37,726 nucleotides of DNA from Neomegalonema sp. (GCA_022760355.1 JALEGB010000025.1:1-37726); one strand, 5' to 3'; numbered from the stretch's first letter, positions 8,140-16,890 are shown. A program made the numbers and translations. Notes: generated by a model not told the origin, from the sequence alone.

Positions 8140-8153
8140 GCCCGATCGGGCTT
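8138..8153 (+). terminator. 16-bp palindrome directly after the PcfJ-like stop
   Basis: AAGCCCGATCGGGCTT is a perfect 16-bp palindrome overlapping the last two bases of the TAA stop (8137-8139). Transcribed, it gives a GC-rich hairpin with a GATC loop but only a short T run after it. A weak terminator is the simplest reading. Confidence 0.4.
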
Positions 8154-8158
8154 GGACC

Positions 8159-8227
8159 GAGCCGTCGGTAAGCCATTGTCGGAGGTCTGGCGCGGCCGCG
8201 TCTCCGACAATGGCGGACCGGCGGCTC
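8159..8227. repeat. Large 26-bp-arm inverted repeat between convergent genes
   Basis: Left arm 8159-8184 and right arm 8202-8227 match at 23 of 26 positions, including a perfect 13-bp core (GCCATTGTCGGAG and its complement). The 17-base centre contains a further palindrome, CGCGGCCGCG. It lies between the convergent PcfJ-like and MATE genes. It may be a bidirectional terminator, a REP-type unit or the remnant of a miniature element; no target-site duplication is visible. Confidence 0.6.
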
Positions 8228-8251
8228 ATATTTCTTGCTGCGCCGCCGCCT

Positions 8252-9679
8252 TCACGCGCGCGGCGAACCGTGCGGCCAATTTGGCCAACGCCATAGCGGC
8301 GGCGGCGTCTCCTCCGGCCGCTCCGCCGCGGCCTCGCGCTGATCGACCAGGCGATACGCCAGCCCGATCGCCACGATGGCGAAGATGACCCCGCCAAGTC
8401 CCTGTCCCAGCATCGCGCCCGGCGCCCCAAACCAGGCCGCGCCCAGGCTGGCCAGCGGCATCGTGCCCAGCGTATGCCGGCCCCAATTCGCAATCGTGGA
8501 GATCAGCGGCCGGCCGAGATTATTGAAGGACGCATTCGCGGCGAACAGCGCGCCATTGAAGAAAAAGAACAACGACACCGGCCCGCAGAACCACAGCAGC
8601 ATCTCCCGCCCCGCAGCCGCGGCGCCAAACTGCTCGGCGATCACATCCCGCAAGAGGAACAGCGCCAACGACATCAGCACGACGTAAATCAGCAGAAATT
8701 TCAGCGCCTCGGTTAACGCCGCCCGCATCCGATCGAACGCGCGCGCCCCGTAATTCTGCCCGACAATCGGCCCGATCGCACCCGAAAGCGAGAAGACCAG
8801 CGCAAAGGCGACCGGTGTAATTCGGCTGACAATCGCATATCCGGCGACCGCGTCATCGCCATAGGCCGCAATCACCCGCGTAAGGTACGCCGCGCCGATC
8901 GGGGTCGCGATGTTGGTGAGAATCGCCGGTATGGCGATGGCGAAAATCGCGCGCAGATCGCTGGCCAGCGCCGCGCGGCGAATGGGCGCGAAACCGCCGA
9001 AGCGTCTCAAAATGATCCATAGCGCAACGGCGGCCCCAGCCATTCGCGCGCCGACGCTCGCGATCGCCGCCCCTTCCAGGCCAAGCGCGGGAATCGGGCC
9101 AAGGCCAAAGATCAGAAGCGGATCCAGCACCGCGTTCGCCGCGGCCGCAACCAGCGTCGTCATCATCGACGCGTTCGCCGCGCCATGCGCCCGCAACAAC
9201 GCGCCCCCGGCCATCATCGCGTTCATAATCGGCAGGCTCGGCGTCACGATCTCAAGATAGGCGACCGCGAGCCGCGCCGTTTCGCCCTTCGCCCCGACCA
9301 GCGCGACAAGCTCCGGCAGCAACAACCACACGATCAGCGCTGCGACCGCCGCCGTCACGGAAGAGGCCGCCATCGCGGCGCTGGCGATCTCCCGCGCCCG
9401 AGTCGAGTCGCCAGCGCCGAGCGCACGCGCCGCCAAGGAGCCGACTGCGATCGCCAACCCAATGCTGATGGATGCGGTAAAAAACAAAATCGCCGCGGCG
9501 AAGCCGACCGCCGCCGCCAGCTCTTGCTGCCCGAGCAGCGAGATGAAGTAGAGATCGGCAAGATCGACAAAGAAAATCGCCAGCAGCCCCACGCCGCCAG
9601 CAAATGACATACGGCGCACATGCGCGCCGAGGTCGCCGGTCACGAACTGCGCCGGCCCGGATGAAGGATGTGCAGCCAT
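8252..9679 (-). CDS. MATE family multidrug/metabolite exporter
   Basis: Inner-membrane antiporter of the MATE family, 475 residues, with about twelve hydrophobic segments in two six-helix halves. Typical features are the N-terminal segment with VDLADLYFISLLGQQELAAA, the small-residue helix SIGLAIAVGSLAARALGAGD and, in the second half, GAIGPIVGQNYGAR. MATE proteins export cationic drugs or metabolites using Na+ or H+; the substrate here is unknown. The C-terminal tail after the last helix is Arg/Pro-rich and ends close to the large inverted repeat. It lies 92 bases downstream of rpoH in the same direction, with a hairpin between them. Confidence 0.92.
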   Translation of the reverse strand: MAAHPSSGPAQFVTGDLGAHVRRMSFAGGVGLLAIFFVDLADLYFISLLGQQELAAAVGFAAAILFFTASISIGLAIAVGSLAARALGAGDSTRAREIASAAMAASSVTAAVAALIVWLLLPELVALVGAKGETARLAVAYLEIVTPSLPIMNAMMAGGALLRAHGAANASMMTTLVAAAANAVLDPLLIFGLGPIPALGLEGAAIASVGARMAGAAVALWIILRRFGGFAPIRRAALASDLRAIFAIAIPAILTNIATPIGAAYLTRVIAAYGDDAVAGYAIVSRITPVAFALVFSLSGAIGPIVGQNYGARAFDRMRAALTEALKFLLIYVVLMSLALFLLRDVIAEQFGAAAAGREMLLWFCGPVSLFFFFNGALFAANASFNNLGRPLISTIANWGRHTLGTMPLASLGAAWFGAPGAMLGQGLGGVIFAIVAIGLAYRLVDQREAAAERPEETPPPLWRWPNWPHGSPRA

Positions 9680-9737
9680 AGCCTATGAACCTGCGGCGCA
9701 GGCCGCCTCAATCGGGCGAGGCCTGAAATTGCACGCA

Positions 9738-9760
9738 AGCGCTCGCCAGGGACGAGCGCT
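9738..9760 (-). terminator. Candidate rpoH terminator hairpin
   Basis: AGCGCTCG and CGAGCGCT form a perfect 8-bp stem around a seven-base loop, 11 bases after the rpoH stop. A second small palindrome (GAGAA/TTCTC) lies between stop and stem. No U-tract follows, so it may act with Rho or as a 3' stabiliser. Confidence 0.45.
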
Positions 9761-9771
9761 GAGAATTTCTC

Positions 9772-10698
9772 TTATACCGCCGCTTCAGGCTTGCCGGCCA
9801 ACCCGCTTTCAATCGCCAGCGCCCGCATCCGCTCCCGCAGTTTTTCAAAGGCGCGCACTTCGATCTGGCGGATACGCTCACGGCTGACGCTGTAGACCTT
9901 GGAAAGGTCCTCCAACGTCACCGGCTCCTCGCTCAGGCGGCGCTGGGTGAGAATGTCTTTCTCCCGATCGGTCAGCGCGTCCATCGCCTGCGCCAGCAGC
10001 GAGCGGCGCTCATCCAGCTCCTGCTTTTCGGCGTAATCCTCGGCCTGGTTAGCCGTTTCATCGGCAAGCCAGTCCTGCCACTCCGCAGCGCCTTCGCCGT
10101 CCGCTTTCAGCGGCGCATTCAAAGACGCGTCGCCGCCGCCGGAGAGGCGACGGTTCATCATGTCGACTTCGTCCTCAGTGACGCTGAGTTTCTCGGCAAT
10201 CGTCTTCCGGTTCTCCGGCAGCAGATCGCCTTCCTCCAGCGCGCCGATTTTGCCTTTGAGGCGCCGCAGGTTGAAGAACAGCTTCTTCTGCGCGGCGGTG
10301 GTCCCCATTTTCACCAGCGACCAGGAGCGCAGAATGTACTCTTGGATCGACGCGCGAATCCACCACATCGCGTATGTGGCGAGCCGGAAGCCTTTTTCCG
10401 GATCGAAGCGCTTGACCGCCTGCATCAGGCCGACATTCGCCTCCGCCACCACTTCTGAGATCGGCAGGCCATAGCCGCGATAGCCCATTGCGATTTTGGC
10501 GGCGAGCCGCAGATGCGATGTCACCAGCTTATGGGCGGCGTCGCGATCTTCGCTCTCCACCCAACGCTTAGCCAGCATGTACTCTTCCTGTGGGTCGAGC
10601 ATCGGAAATTTCCGAATCTCGGACAGGTAGGAGCTGAGTCCGCCTTCCGAACTCAGGGTCGGCAGATTGCCAGCCGTTGTTGCTCCTGACGCCATCAT
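9772..10698 (-). CDS. rpoH: Heat-shock sigma factor RpoH (sigma-32)
   Basis: Sigma-70-family factor of 308 residues, the RpoH length. Region 2 (about residues 52-122) has the RpoD-like core-binding and -10-recognition helices (TYAMWWIRASIQEYILRSW). The RpoH box QKKLFFNLR is at 137-145 and separates it from RpoD and other sigma factors. Region 4 at the C-terminus carries the helix-turn-helix (VTLEDLSKVYSVSRERIRQIE) for the -35 element. Two ATG codons are in tandem at 10698 and 10695; GGAGG lies three bases before the first and six before the second, so the second may be the true start. The RluD-like gene upstream reads the same way, with a 249-base gap. Confidence 0.96.
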   Translation of the reverse strand: MMASGATTAGNLPTLSSEGGLSSYLSEIRKFPMLDPQEEYMLAKRWVESEDRDAAHKLVTSHLRLAAKIAMGYRGYGLPISEVVAEANVGLMQAVKRFDPEKGFRLATYAMWWIRASIQEYILRSWSLVKMGTTAAQKKLFFNLRRLKGKIGALEEGDLLPENRKTIAEKLSVTEDEVDMMNRRLSGGGDASLNAPLKADGEGAAEWQDWLADETANQAEDYAEKQELDERRSLLAQAMDALTDREKDILTQRRLSEEPVTLEDLSKVYSVSRERIRQIEVRAFEKLRERMRALAIESGLAGKPEAAV

Positions 10699-10788
10699 GC
10701 GCCTCCCTCATGCCAAATCGCCCGCACTGCGCATATCGCAATGCTCCACCGCCGCAGGGACCGCGGAAGCTCTGATATAAGAGAGTGG

Positions 10789-10816
10789 GACTTAGAATGC
10801 GTTCACAGTTCGTCAA
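10789..10816 (-). promoter_or_regulatory. Possible rpoH promoter
   Basis: On the minus strand TTGACG (10811-10816) is followed after 16 bases by TAAGTC (10789-10794), about 90 bases before the rpoH start. The -35 is good and the -10 poor. CTTG at the -35 would also fit a sigma-32 element, which would mean autoregulation, but that is a guess. Confidence 0.3.
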
Positions 10817-10947
10817 GATCCTGTGCGCAAAGTGATGAAAATCCGTTAACGCTCGCAAATTGTCGGTTAATGCGCCGCGGATCTCGGACAAACACGATAT
10901 TTAGCGATTCGCGCCGGCATTATGCGAGATCGTCGCCCATATTGATA

Positions 10948-12048
10948 TCAGCCGCAGCGGAAAGGTTCAAATTTCGCACGCAACTCGGCGAAGTCTGGCG
11001 GCGCCGCGCTTTCGAATCGAAGCGCCTCGCCCGTGCAAGGATGCGTGAAGCCGAGCAGACCGGCGTGAAGCGCTTGGCGATGGAATGCGGCCGCGGCCTG
11101 CGCCGCCTCGCCCGCTTCGCTCCCGAGTTTCCGCCCCCGCCCATAGGTCTGATCGCCCAGCAGCGGATGGCCAATATGGGCCATATGCACCCGGATCTGA
11201 TGGGTGCGCCCCGTTTCCAGCATGCATTCCACCAGCGATGCGAAAGGCCGGCTTGGATCCACGCCATAGCGCGCCCGAACCGCAATCCATGTCACCGCGC
11301 GTTTGCCGCCTGACGTGACCACAGCCATTTTTTTGCGATCATGCCTTGCCCGAGCCAACTCGGCCTCAATCCGCAGCCGGTCCTCAACCGATGTTACGGC
11401 GGGCAGCCCCATCAGCCTCGGGTCGCCCCGATCCGGCGCGCCCCAAACCAGCGCCGAGTAGCTGCGCTCAACACTATGTTTTGCAAATTGCTGCGATAGG
11501 CCGGCATGCGCCCGATCATTCTTCGCCACCACCAGCAGGCCTGACGTGTCCTTATCAATCCGATGCACGACGCCCGGCCGCTCGACCCCGCCAACGCCGG
11601 ATAGGCTATCCCCGCAATGGGCCAACAACGCATGCACCAGCGTACCGGTTTCGGCCCCCGGCGCAGGATGCGCGGCCATCCCCGATGGTTTATCGACCAC
11701 CAGAAGGTCAGTGTCTTCGTAAATGATGTCGAGAGGGATCGCCTCCGGGATAAGCTCGAGCGGCTTTGGCGGCGGCGGCAGGATCTGAAACAGATCTCCC
11801 GCCGCAACCTTGCGGGACGGATCACGCACCGCGCCGCCATTGAGGCTGACCTGCCCCTCCTCAATCAGCGCGCGCAATCGGGTGCGGCTCAGCCCATGCT
11901 CCGCCGCCAAATCGGCCTCCAGACAGAGGGCGAGCGCCTTGTCCAACCGCTGCCCCGCCGCGGCGTCGGTGATGATAGCGTCAAGCGTCGGGCTGTGCGA
12001 AAAGCCGTCCTCGTCCGACGCTGCATCAAAAGGGTCTTCATTCGCCAT
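10948..12048 (-). CDS. rluD: RluA-family 23S rRNA pseudouridine synthase (RluD-like)
   Basis: Pseudouridine synthase of 366 residues. An S4 RNA-binding domain (about 33-95: GQRLDKALA ... SLNGGAVRDPSRKV) is followed by the catalytic domain with DLLVVDKPSGM and the active-site motif HRIDKDTSGLLVVAK, in which Asp165 is the nucleophile. The motif GRTHQIRVHMAHIGHPLLGD is also present. RluD modifies helix 69 of 23S rRNA; RluC is the other possibility. The first ~20 residues are acidic. The frame stays open to 12387, but the ATG at 12048 fits the family and avoids the divergent gene. Its start codon overlaps that of the DUF6476 gene (CATG). Confidence 0.92.
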   Translation of the reverse strand: MANEDPFDAASDEDGFSHSPTLDAIITDAAAGQRLDKALALCLEADLAAEHGLSRTRLRALIEEGQVSLNGGAVRDPSRKVAAGDLFQILPPPPKPLELIPEAIPLDIIYEDTDLLVVDKPSGMAAHPAPGAETGTLVHALLAHCGDSLSGVGGVERPGVVHRIDKDTSGLLVVAKNDRAHAGLSQQFAKHSVERSYSALVWGAPDRGDPRLMGLPAVTSVEDRLRIEAELARARHDRKKMAVVTSGGKRAVTWIAVRARYGVDPSRPFASLVECMLETGRTHQIRVHMAHIGHPLLGDQTYGRGRKLGSEAGEAAQAAAAFHRQALHAGLLGFTHPCTGEALRFESAAPPDFAELRAKFEPFRCG

Positions 12049-12415
12049 GACCGCATCCCCGTCCGTCCCGCCAGAAGATCGCGGCGACGCAGAAGAATTT
12101 CCGGAAGATCCACGTTTCCGCGTTATGCGCCGGCTCGTCACCTTTTTGCTGATGGTGTTGATTGCCGGCACGCTTACGGTGGTTATCGCGCTGCTGCTCA
12201 AGCTTAAGTCAATCAATTTCAGCTCTGCTAACCCAACTGCGACGACGATCGGAATCGCGGCGGATGAACGGCTGGTGCGAGCAGAGGCGACGTCGGAACG
12301 CATTACATTGCTGATTGAGCGTAAGGCGACCGGCGCGCAGCGTATCGTAATCCTCGATGCGCAGACTTTCCGCGTACTGAGCGCCATTGCGTCGGAGAAA
12401 AAGGACGCGAAGTGA
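12047..12415 (+). CDS. DUF6476-like single-TM membrane protein
   Basis: Small protein of 122 residues with a Pro/Glu-rich N-terminus, one TM segment (about 28-50: RLVTFLLMVLIAGTLTVVIALLL) and a beta-rich soluble part (DERLVRAEATSERITLLIE ... QRIVILDAQTFRVL). Size, layout and position divergent from an RluA-type synthase match DUF6476 proteins of Rhodobacterales; the role is unknown. The ATG at 12047 shares two bases with the divergent rluD start. A later ATG at 12125 would leave almost only the TM and soluble part. The stop overlaps the next start (TGATG). Confidence 0.75.
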   Translation: MTASPSVPPEDRGDAEEFPEDPRFRVMRRLVTFLLMVLIAGTLTVVIALLLKLKSINFSSANPTATTIGIAADERLVRAEATSERITLLIERKATGAQRIVILDAQTFRVLSAIASEKKDAK

Positions 12416-12942
12416 TGAAAGGCGGCAAGGCTCGGGCTCTGATGGGCGCAGCGATCATCTCGGTAGTCGGTATGGGCGATGCGCGCGCGAACTACTTTGA
12501 GGAAAGCACGCTGGAAGAAGTACGGCGCGCCCTGTTCTCCCTTTGCCGCGCTGATTTCTCGGACCGGATCGACGGCGACTGCAGCGTCGCGGTCAAAAGC
12601 GGCTCGATCATTGTCCGTCGGCAGGAACGTACAGCCCCGCGCCGGGCGGGCTCCCCCGCCGTCACGATCGAGACAAAAGTCGCCTACGGGCCAGCCTCCT
12701 ACTTTTTCTGCGGGGAAACTGAGGCCTCCACAAAAACGACGCCGCTGTTCGTCAGCTGCGACTTCGAACAGGCCGCGCTTGGCCCGAGCTGCGTGCAGGA
12801 GCTGCGCACGGAGGAGCGGCCTGGCGAGGCGCCGGAGCTGGAGCGCTGGAGCACGCCGATTGCGACCCTAATCGATACAACGCCGAAAGCGTGCGAAGCC
12901 TTGAGCCGAGCGCTCAACCGGCTGGTGGATTTTCGCAAGTAA
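12415..12942 (+). CDS. Predicted secreted protein of unknown function
   Basis: Protein of 175 residues with a Sec-type signal peptide: basic MKGGKAR, hydrophobic ALMGAAIISVVGMG, likely cut after DARA, giving a mature chain starting NYFEES. The mature part has five Cys (pairs could form disulfides), a central strand-rich segment and a C-terminal helix (CEALSRALNRLVDF). Not recognised. The ATG at 12415 overlaps the upstream TGA by one base, and AAGGA lies nine bases before it, so it is probably translationally coupled to the DUF6476-like gene; the two may act together at the membrane. Confidence 0.7.
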   Translation: MKGGKARALMGAAIISVVGMGDARANYFEESTLEEVRRALFSLCRADFSDRIDGDCSVAVKSGSIIVRRQERTAPRRAGSPAVTIETKVAYGPASYFFCGETEASTKTTPLFVSCDFEQAALGPSCVQELRTEERPGEAPELERWSTPIATLIDTTPKACEALSRALNRLVDFRK

Positions 12943-12995
12943 ATTTCGTACGCCGCTTTTCCGCTCCATGGCTGCGATCGGAAAAGCGAGGGGGG

Positions 12996-13457
12996 ATGGG
13001 CGTGCATCTGGCGGAATTTAACATCGGCGTTTTGCGGTATCCCTGGGGCGATCCGCGTATTGCCGATTTCGCGAATGCTCTGGATCAGGTGAACGCCATC
13101 GCGGCGCGCAGCCCGGGCTTTATCTGGCGGATGCCCGATGATGACATGGACGCGGCGCAGCGCGATCCTTCGGGGCCGCTGGGCGACAATCCCAGAACCG
13201 CCTCCACCCTTTCTGTTTGGCGCGACCTCCCAAGCCTTGAACGATTTGTCTGGCGCACGCTGCATAAGCGGTTCTTCGATCGTAGAGAGGAATGGTTCGC
13301 CCCCGGCCAAGGCGTTCGGCTCGTGCTTTGGCGCACGCCTGAGGGCCATCGCCCCTCGATTGCGGAAGCGGTCGAAAGGCTGCGCAGCTTAGATGCGCGA
13401 GGAGACACCGATTTCGCTTTCGGCTGGGAGTACGCCAAGCAGACCTATCCGTCTTGA
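12996..13457 (+). CDS. DUF3291 domain protein
   Basis: Soluble protein of 153 residues. The pattern HLAEFNIGVLRYPWGDPRIADFANALDQVNAIAARSPGFIWR, then SVWRDLPSLERFVWRTLHKRFFDRREEWF and LWRTPEGHRPSIAEAVERL, fits DUF3291, a dimeric alpha-beta barrel family of ferredoxin-like fold; related folds include small monooxygenases. Function unknown. GAGGGGGG directly before the ATG at 12996 selects this start over an in-frame start about 105 bases upstream. It follows the secreted-protein gene by 53 bases and converges with dnaE2, leaving only 13 bases between the two stops. Confidence 0.82.
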   Translation: MGVHLAEFNIGVLRYPWGDPRIADFANALDQVNAIAARSPGFIWRMPDDDMDAAQRDPSGPLGDNPRTASTLSVWRDLPSLERFVWRTLHKRFFDRREEWFAPGQGVRLVLWRTPEGHRPSIAEAVERLRSLDARGDTDFAFGWEYAKQTYPS

Positions 13458-13470
13458 GCCGATCGGCGGC

Positions 13471-16400
13471 TCAATGGAAATCCCGGCTGGGAAACAACGC
13501 CTTCGCCTGCTCACGCGGGTGTCGGCGCCCCGGCGCCGGGTTATTTTTGATCCGATGCGCAGGAACAGGCCGCTGAACCTCATCCGCGTGCGCCGTTGGC
13601 GGGTCGCAACGCACATCCGCCAAATGATCGAGCAAGTTGGAGATGTCCTCGACCTGCTGCGCGACCAGATGCGTAACCTTAGAGATCGGATCGCGCTGGA
13701 TGCGCCCGACAACGCGCAGCAATCGCCCGGAGATCACCGCGCGGCGGAAACGCTCATAGATTTTCGGCCAGACCACCACATTCGCCGAAGCGGCCTCATC
13801 CTCCAATGTTAAGAAAATGACGCCTTTGGCCGATCCTGGCCGTTGGCGTACTGTGACCACGCCCAGGACCGTCGCCCAGGCGCGATCCGGAAGCGTTGCA
13901 AGCTCGGAAGTTGGCGTCAGCGACCGCCAGCCTGAACCTGAACCTGAACCTGAACCTGAGCCTGAGCCAAAGAAACGCTCCCTCACCAGGGCCGCCGGAT
14001 GCCGCCGCAATGTCAGGCGCTGAGCCCGATAATCGGCCACCACCGCCTCCCCTTCCGTCTCCAGAGGCGGCGCATATGTCGTCTCAACCAGCCCTTCCCC
14101 TTCCAAAACGCCAGCGAACAACGGCGGCGGCGGCGCAGCGGCCTTCGCCTCCCACAACGCGCCGCGGCGCGAAAGCCCGAGGGACGCAAAAGCGTCCGCC
14201 TCCGCCAGCTTATCCAACGCCCGCTGCGCCAGCCCTGCGCGCCGGGCTAAATCGGCCGGGTCCAGATAGCCGTTGCCCCGCGCCTCGGTCAGGCGCGCCG
14301 CATCCGCCGCGCTGAACCCTTTGATTTGTCGGAACCCCAGCCGTATCGCCAGCGCCCCCCGCTCATCCGGCTCTAGCGCATTGTCCCAGAAACTGGCGTT
14401 CACGCAGATCGGCCGCACAGAAACGCCCGCCCGCTTCACATCGCGGATCAATTGCGCCGGGGCGTAGAATCCCATCGGCTGCGAATTGAGCAAAGCGCAG
14501 GTGAAAATCGCCGGATGACGCCGCTTTACCCACGCCGAGGCGTACACCAACAGCGCAAAGCTCGCCGCATGACTCTCGGGAAAACCATATTCGCCAAATC
14601 CCTCGATCTGACTGAAGCAACGCTCGGCGAACTCCGGCGCATATCCGCGCGCCAGCATGCCGCCCACAAAACGCTCTCTGAACCTATGGATCGTACCGGA
14701 TTTGCGAAAGGTCGCCAAAGCCCGGCGCAATTGATCCGCCTCGGCGGGCGTGAACCCCGCCGCGACGATTGCGATCTGCATCGCCTGCTCTTGAAACAGC
14801 GGCACGCCGAGGGTTTTGCCCAACACCTCCTCCAGCTCCTGCGAAGGAAAGGAGACTTCCTCAAACCCTTGGCGGCGACGAATATAGGGATGCACCATAT
14901 CGCCCTGAATTGGCCCAGGCCGGACAATCGCAACCTCTACGACCAGATCATAGAATTTACGCGGCTTCATTCGCGGCAAGAAATTGATCTGCGCACGGCT
15001 TTCGACTTGGAACACGCCGATCGACTCCCCGGCGCACAGCATGTCGTAAACCGCCGGATCCTCCTTCGGCAGATCAGCCAGCGTGTATCGCCGCCCGTGC
15101 CAGTCCGCGATCATATCGAGCGCTTTGCGCAAACAGGTGAGCATGCCCAGCGACAGCACATCGACCTTTAAAATGCCGAGCGCGTCGATGTCATCCTTAT
15201 CCCATTCAATGACCGTGCGATCCTCCATCGCGGCGTTCTCGATCGGAACCAGCTCGTCAAGCCGCCCCTGCGTCATGACAAAGCCGCCGACATGCTGTGA
15301 AAGGTGCCGGGGAAAGCCGATGATCTCACGAATAAGACGCAGCGTCTGACAGAGCCGGCGATCCGTTGGATCCAGACCAATCTCACGCAACCGGGCCTCC
15401 TGCGTCGGGTCGTCATAACCGCCCCAAGATTGGCTCGCGATCGCCGCCGCCACATCTTCGGACAGCCCCATCGCCCGCCCGACCTCACGCACCGCCGCGC
15501 GGCTGCGAAAATGAATCACGGTGGCGCAAAGCCCGGCGCGATGGCGGCCATAGCGGGCGTAGATATGCTGGATCACCTCCTCGCGCCGCTCATGTTCGAA
15601 ATCGACATCGATGTCCGGCGGCTCATTCCGCGCCTCGGAGACAAAGCGTTCAAACACCATCGACGCAATCTCAGGACCGACCTCCGTCACCCCGAGCGCG
15701 TAGCAGACAATCGAATTCGCCGCCGATCCCCGCCCTTGCGCCAGAATGCCCCGGCTGCGCGCAAAAGCGACAGTATCGCGCACAGTCAGAAAATAGGGCG
15801 CGTAGCCAAGTTTGCCGATCAGCTCCAACTCATGGGCGCATTGCTTCCGCGCTTTCGCCGGCGCCCCTTCAGGATAGCGGCGCGCCAACCCCTCCCACGC
15901 CAACCGCGCCAGCCGATCTTGCGGCGCTTCGCGCAGGCCGGTTTCAGGATCCAGGGCGACCTCATCCGGATATTCGTAGCGCAACTGATCCAGCGAAAAA
16001 CGCACGCGCTCCGCAATCTCCATCGTACGGCGCAGCGCATCCGACCGGCCCCGAAACAGCAGCGCCATCTCCTGCGCCGACCGCAGCCGCCGCTCCGCAT
16101 TGGGCTGAGCCGCCGCGCCCAGCGTATCAATCCGGCGGCGCAGGCGAATGCAGGACAGGATGTCCGCCAGACGCCGTCGAGCGGAGACATGCATGAGCGG
16201 ATCGGCGGTGGCGACCATCGGCGCCCCAGCCGCCTCCGCCATCTCCGCATATCGGGCGATGCGCTGCTCATCACGCCCATCATAAGCGGGGCGCGCCAAA
16301 AGGAAGATCTCGCCAGGCGCGGCGGCGGCGGCTTCGGCGATTTCATCTCGGCCCGACGCGGGATCGGCGGCCAAAGGATCAGGCGGCGCGGCGAGCAGGA

Positions 16401-16827
16401 CCAGCCCCTCCCAATGCGCCTCAAGATCTTTTTTGAACAGGCGGCACGCCCCTTTCTGGGCCCGACGCTTGCCAAGCGTCAGCAATCGGCAGAGCCGCCC
16501 ATAAGCGGCGCGATCGCTCGGCAGAGCGATCCAATCGCAGGCGCTGTCCTCCAGCCGCAATCGGCTCGCCACCAAAAACTTGCCGCGCCAGCCCGACGGT
16601 TCCGCGCGCTCCTCCCCGCCTTCATCCAAATGGCGCTTCAGATCCCGCGCCGCCACATGACCGCGCACAACGCCGGCCAGCGTGTTCAGATCAGCAATCG
16701 CCACCCCGCCAAGGCCCAGCTGCGCCGCTTGCGCGACCATCTCCTCAGCATGAGACGCCCCGGTCAAAAACGTAAAATTCGACCAAGCCGCAAGTTCCGC
16801 AAAAGGGGGGATAGAGACGCTTTCCAT
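13471..16827 (-). CDS. dnaE2: Error-prone DNA polymerase DnaE2 (ImuC)
   Basis: C-family translesion polymerase of 1118 residues. In order: PHP domain (from AELAAWSNFTFLTGASHAEE), polymerase palm with the acidic motif PDIDVDF near residues 403-409, fingers, a helix-hairpin-helix region, a Gly-Ser linker (about 954-966) and an OB-fold (VLGVVTVRQRP ... GVIFLTLEDE). The end LFPSRDFH is the usual DnaE2 terminus, so the protein is complete. The ATG at 16827 matches the family N-terminus and leaves the LexA site upstream; the frame stays open to 16929, but a longer start would run through that site. It acts with ImuA and ImuB in SOS mutagenesis, but here is divergent from them rather than third in the operon. 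Confidence 0.95.
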   Translation of the reverse strand: MESVSIPPFAELAAWSNFTFLTGASHAEEMVAQAAQLGLGGVAIADLNTLAGVVRGHVAARDLKRHLDEGGEERAEPSGWRGKFLVASRLRLEDSACDWIALPSDRAAYGRLCRLLTLGKRRAQKGACRLFKKDLEAHWEGLVLLAAPPDPLAADPASGRDEIAEAAAAAPGEIFLLARPAYDGRDEQRIARYAEMAEAAGAPMVATADPLMHVSARRRLADILSCIRLRRRIDTLGAAAQPNAERRLRSAQEMALLFRGRSDALRRTMEIAERVRFSLDQLRYEYPDEVALDPETGLREAPQDRLARLAWEGLARRYPEGAPAKARKQCAHELELIGKLGYAPYFLTVRDTVAFARSRGILAQGRGSAANSIVCYALGVTEVGPEIASMVFERFVSEARNEPPDIDVDFEHERREEVIQHIYARYGRHRAGLCATVIHFRSRAAVREVGRAMGLSEDVAAAIASQSWGGYDDPTQEARLREIGLDPTDRRLCQTLRLIREIIGFPRHLSQHVGGFVMTQGRLDELVPIENAAMEDRTVIEWDKDDIDALGILKVDVLSLGMLTCLRKALDMIADWHGRRYTLADLPKEDPAVYDMLCAGESIGVFQVESRAQINFLPRMKPRKFYDLVVEVAIVRPGPIQGDMVHPYIRRRQGFEEVSFPSQELEEVLGKTLGVPLFQEQAMQIAIVAAGFTPAEADQLRRALATFRKSGTIHRFRERFVGGMLARGYAPEFAERCFSQIEGFGEYGFPESHAASFALLVYASAWVKRRHPAIFTCALLNSQPMGFYAPAQLIRDVKRAGVSVRPICVNASFWDNALEPDERGALAIRLGFRQIKGFSAADAARLTEARGNGYLDPADLARRAGLAQRALDKLAEADAFASLGLSRRGALWEAKAAAPPPPLFAGVLEGEGLVETTYAPPLETEGEAVVADYRAQRLTLRRHPAALVRERFFGSGSGSGSGSGSGWRSLTPTSELATLPDRAWATVLGVVTVRQRPGSAKGVIFLTLEDEAASANVVVWPKIYERFRRAVISGRLLRVVGRIQRDPISKVTHLVAQQVEDISNLLDHLADVRCDPPTAHADEVQRPVPAHRIKNNPAPGRRHPREQAKALFPSRDFH
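13931..13966. repeat. Hexanucleotide tandem repeat inside dnaE2
   Basis: Six 6-bp units, four CCTGAA then two CCTGAG on the plus strand, encode an alternating Gly-Ser run of dnaE2 between the polymerase core and the OB-fold. The unit length keeps frame, so copy-number change would alter only linker length. Confidence 0.9.
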
Positions 16828-16890
16828 CCCATCAACGCAATCCGCCAGCGTTAACCTCACATTTTTTCGTTCAATCTCGACTCGCGTTTT

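Noticed and set aside
7117-8493. 458-codon minus-strand frame
   Set aside because: Antisense to the PcfJ-like gene and runs through the inverted repeat into the MATE gene; no family pattern.
10846-10880. Two GTTAA half-sites before rpoH, considered as a CtrA site
   Set aside because: Spacing between TTAA units is far from seven bases; not a match to TTAA-N7-TTAA.
15304-16854. 516-codon plus-strand frame, Arg/Gln-rich
   Set aside because: Complement of dnaE2, whose domains are intact; composition is that of a high-G+C shadow frame.
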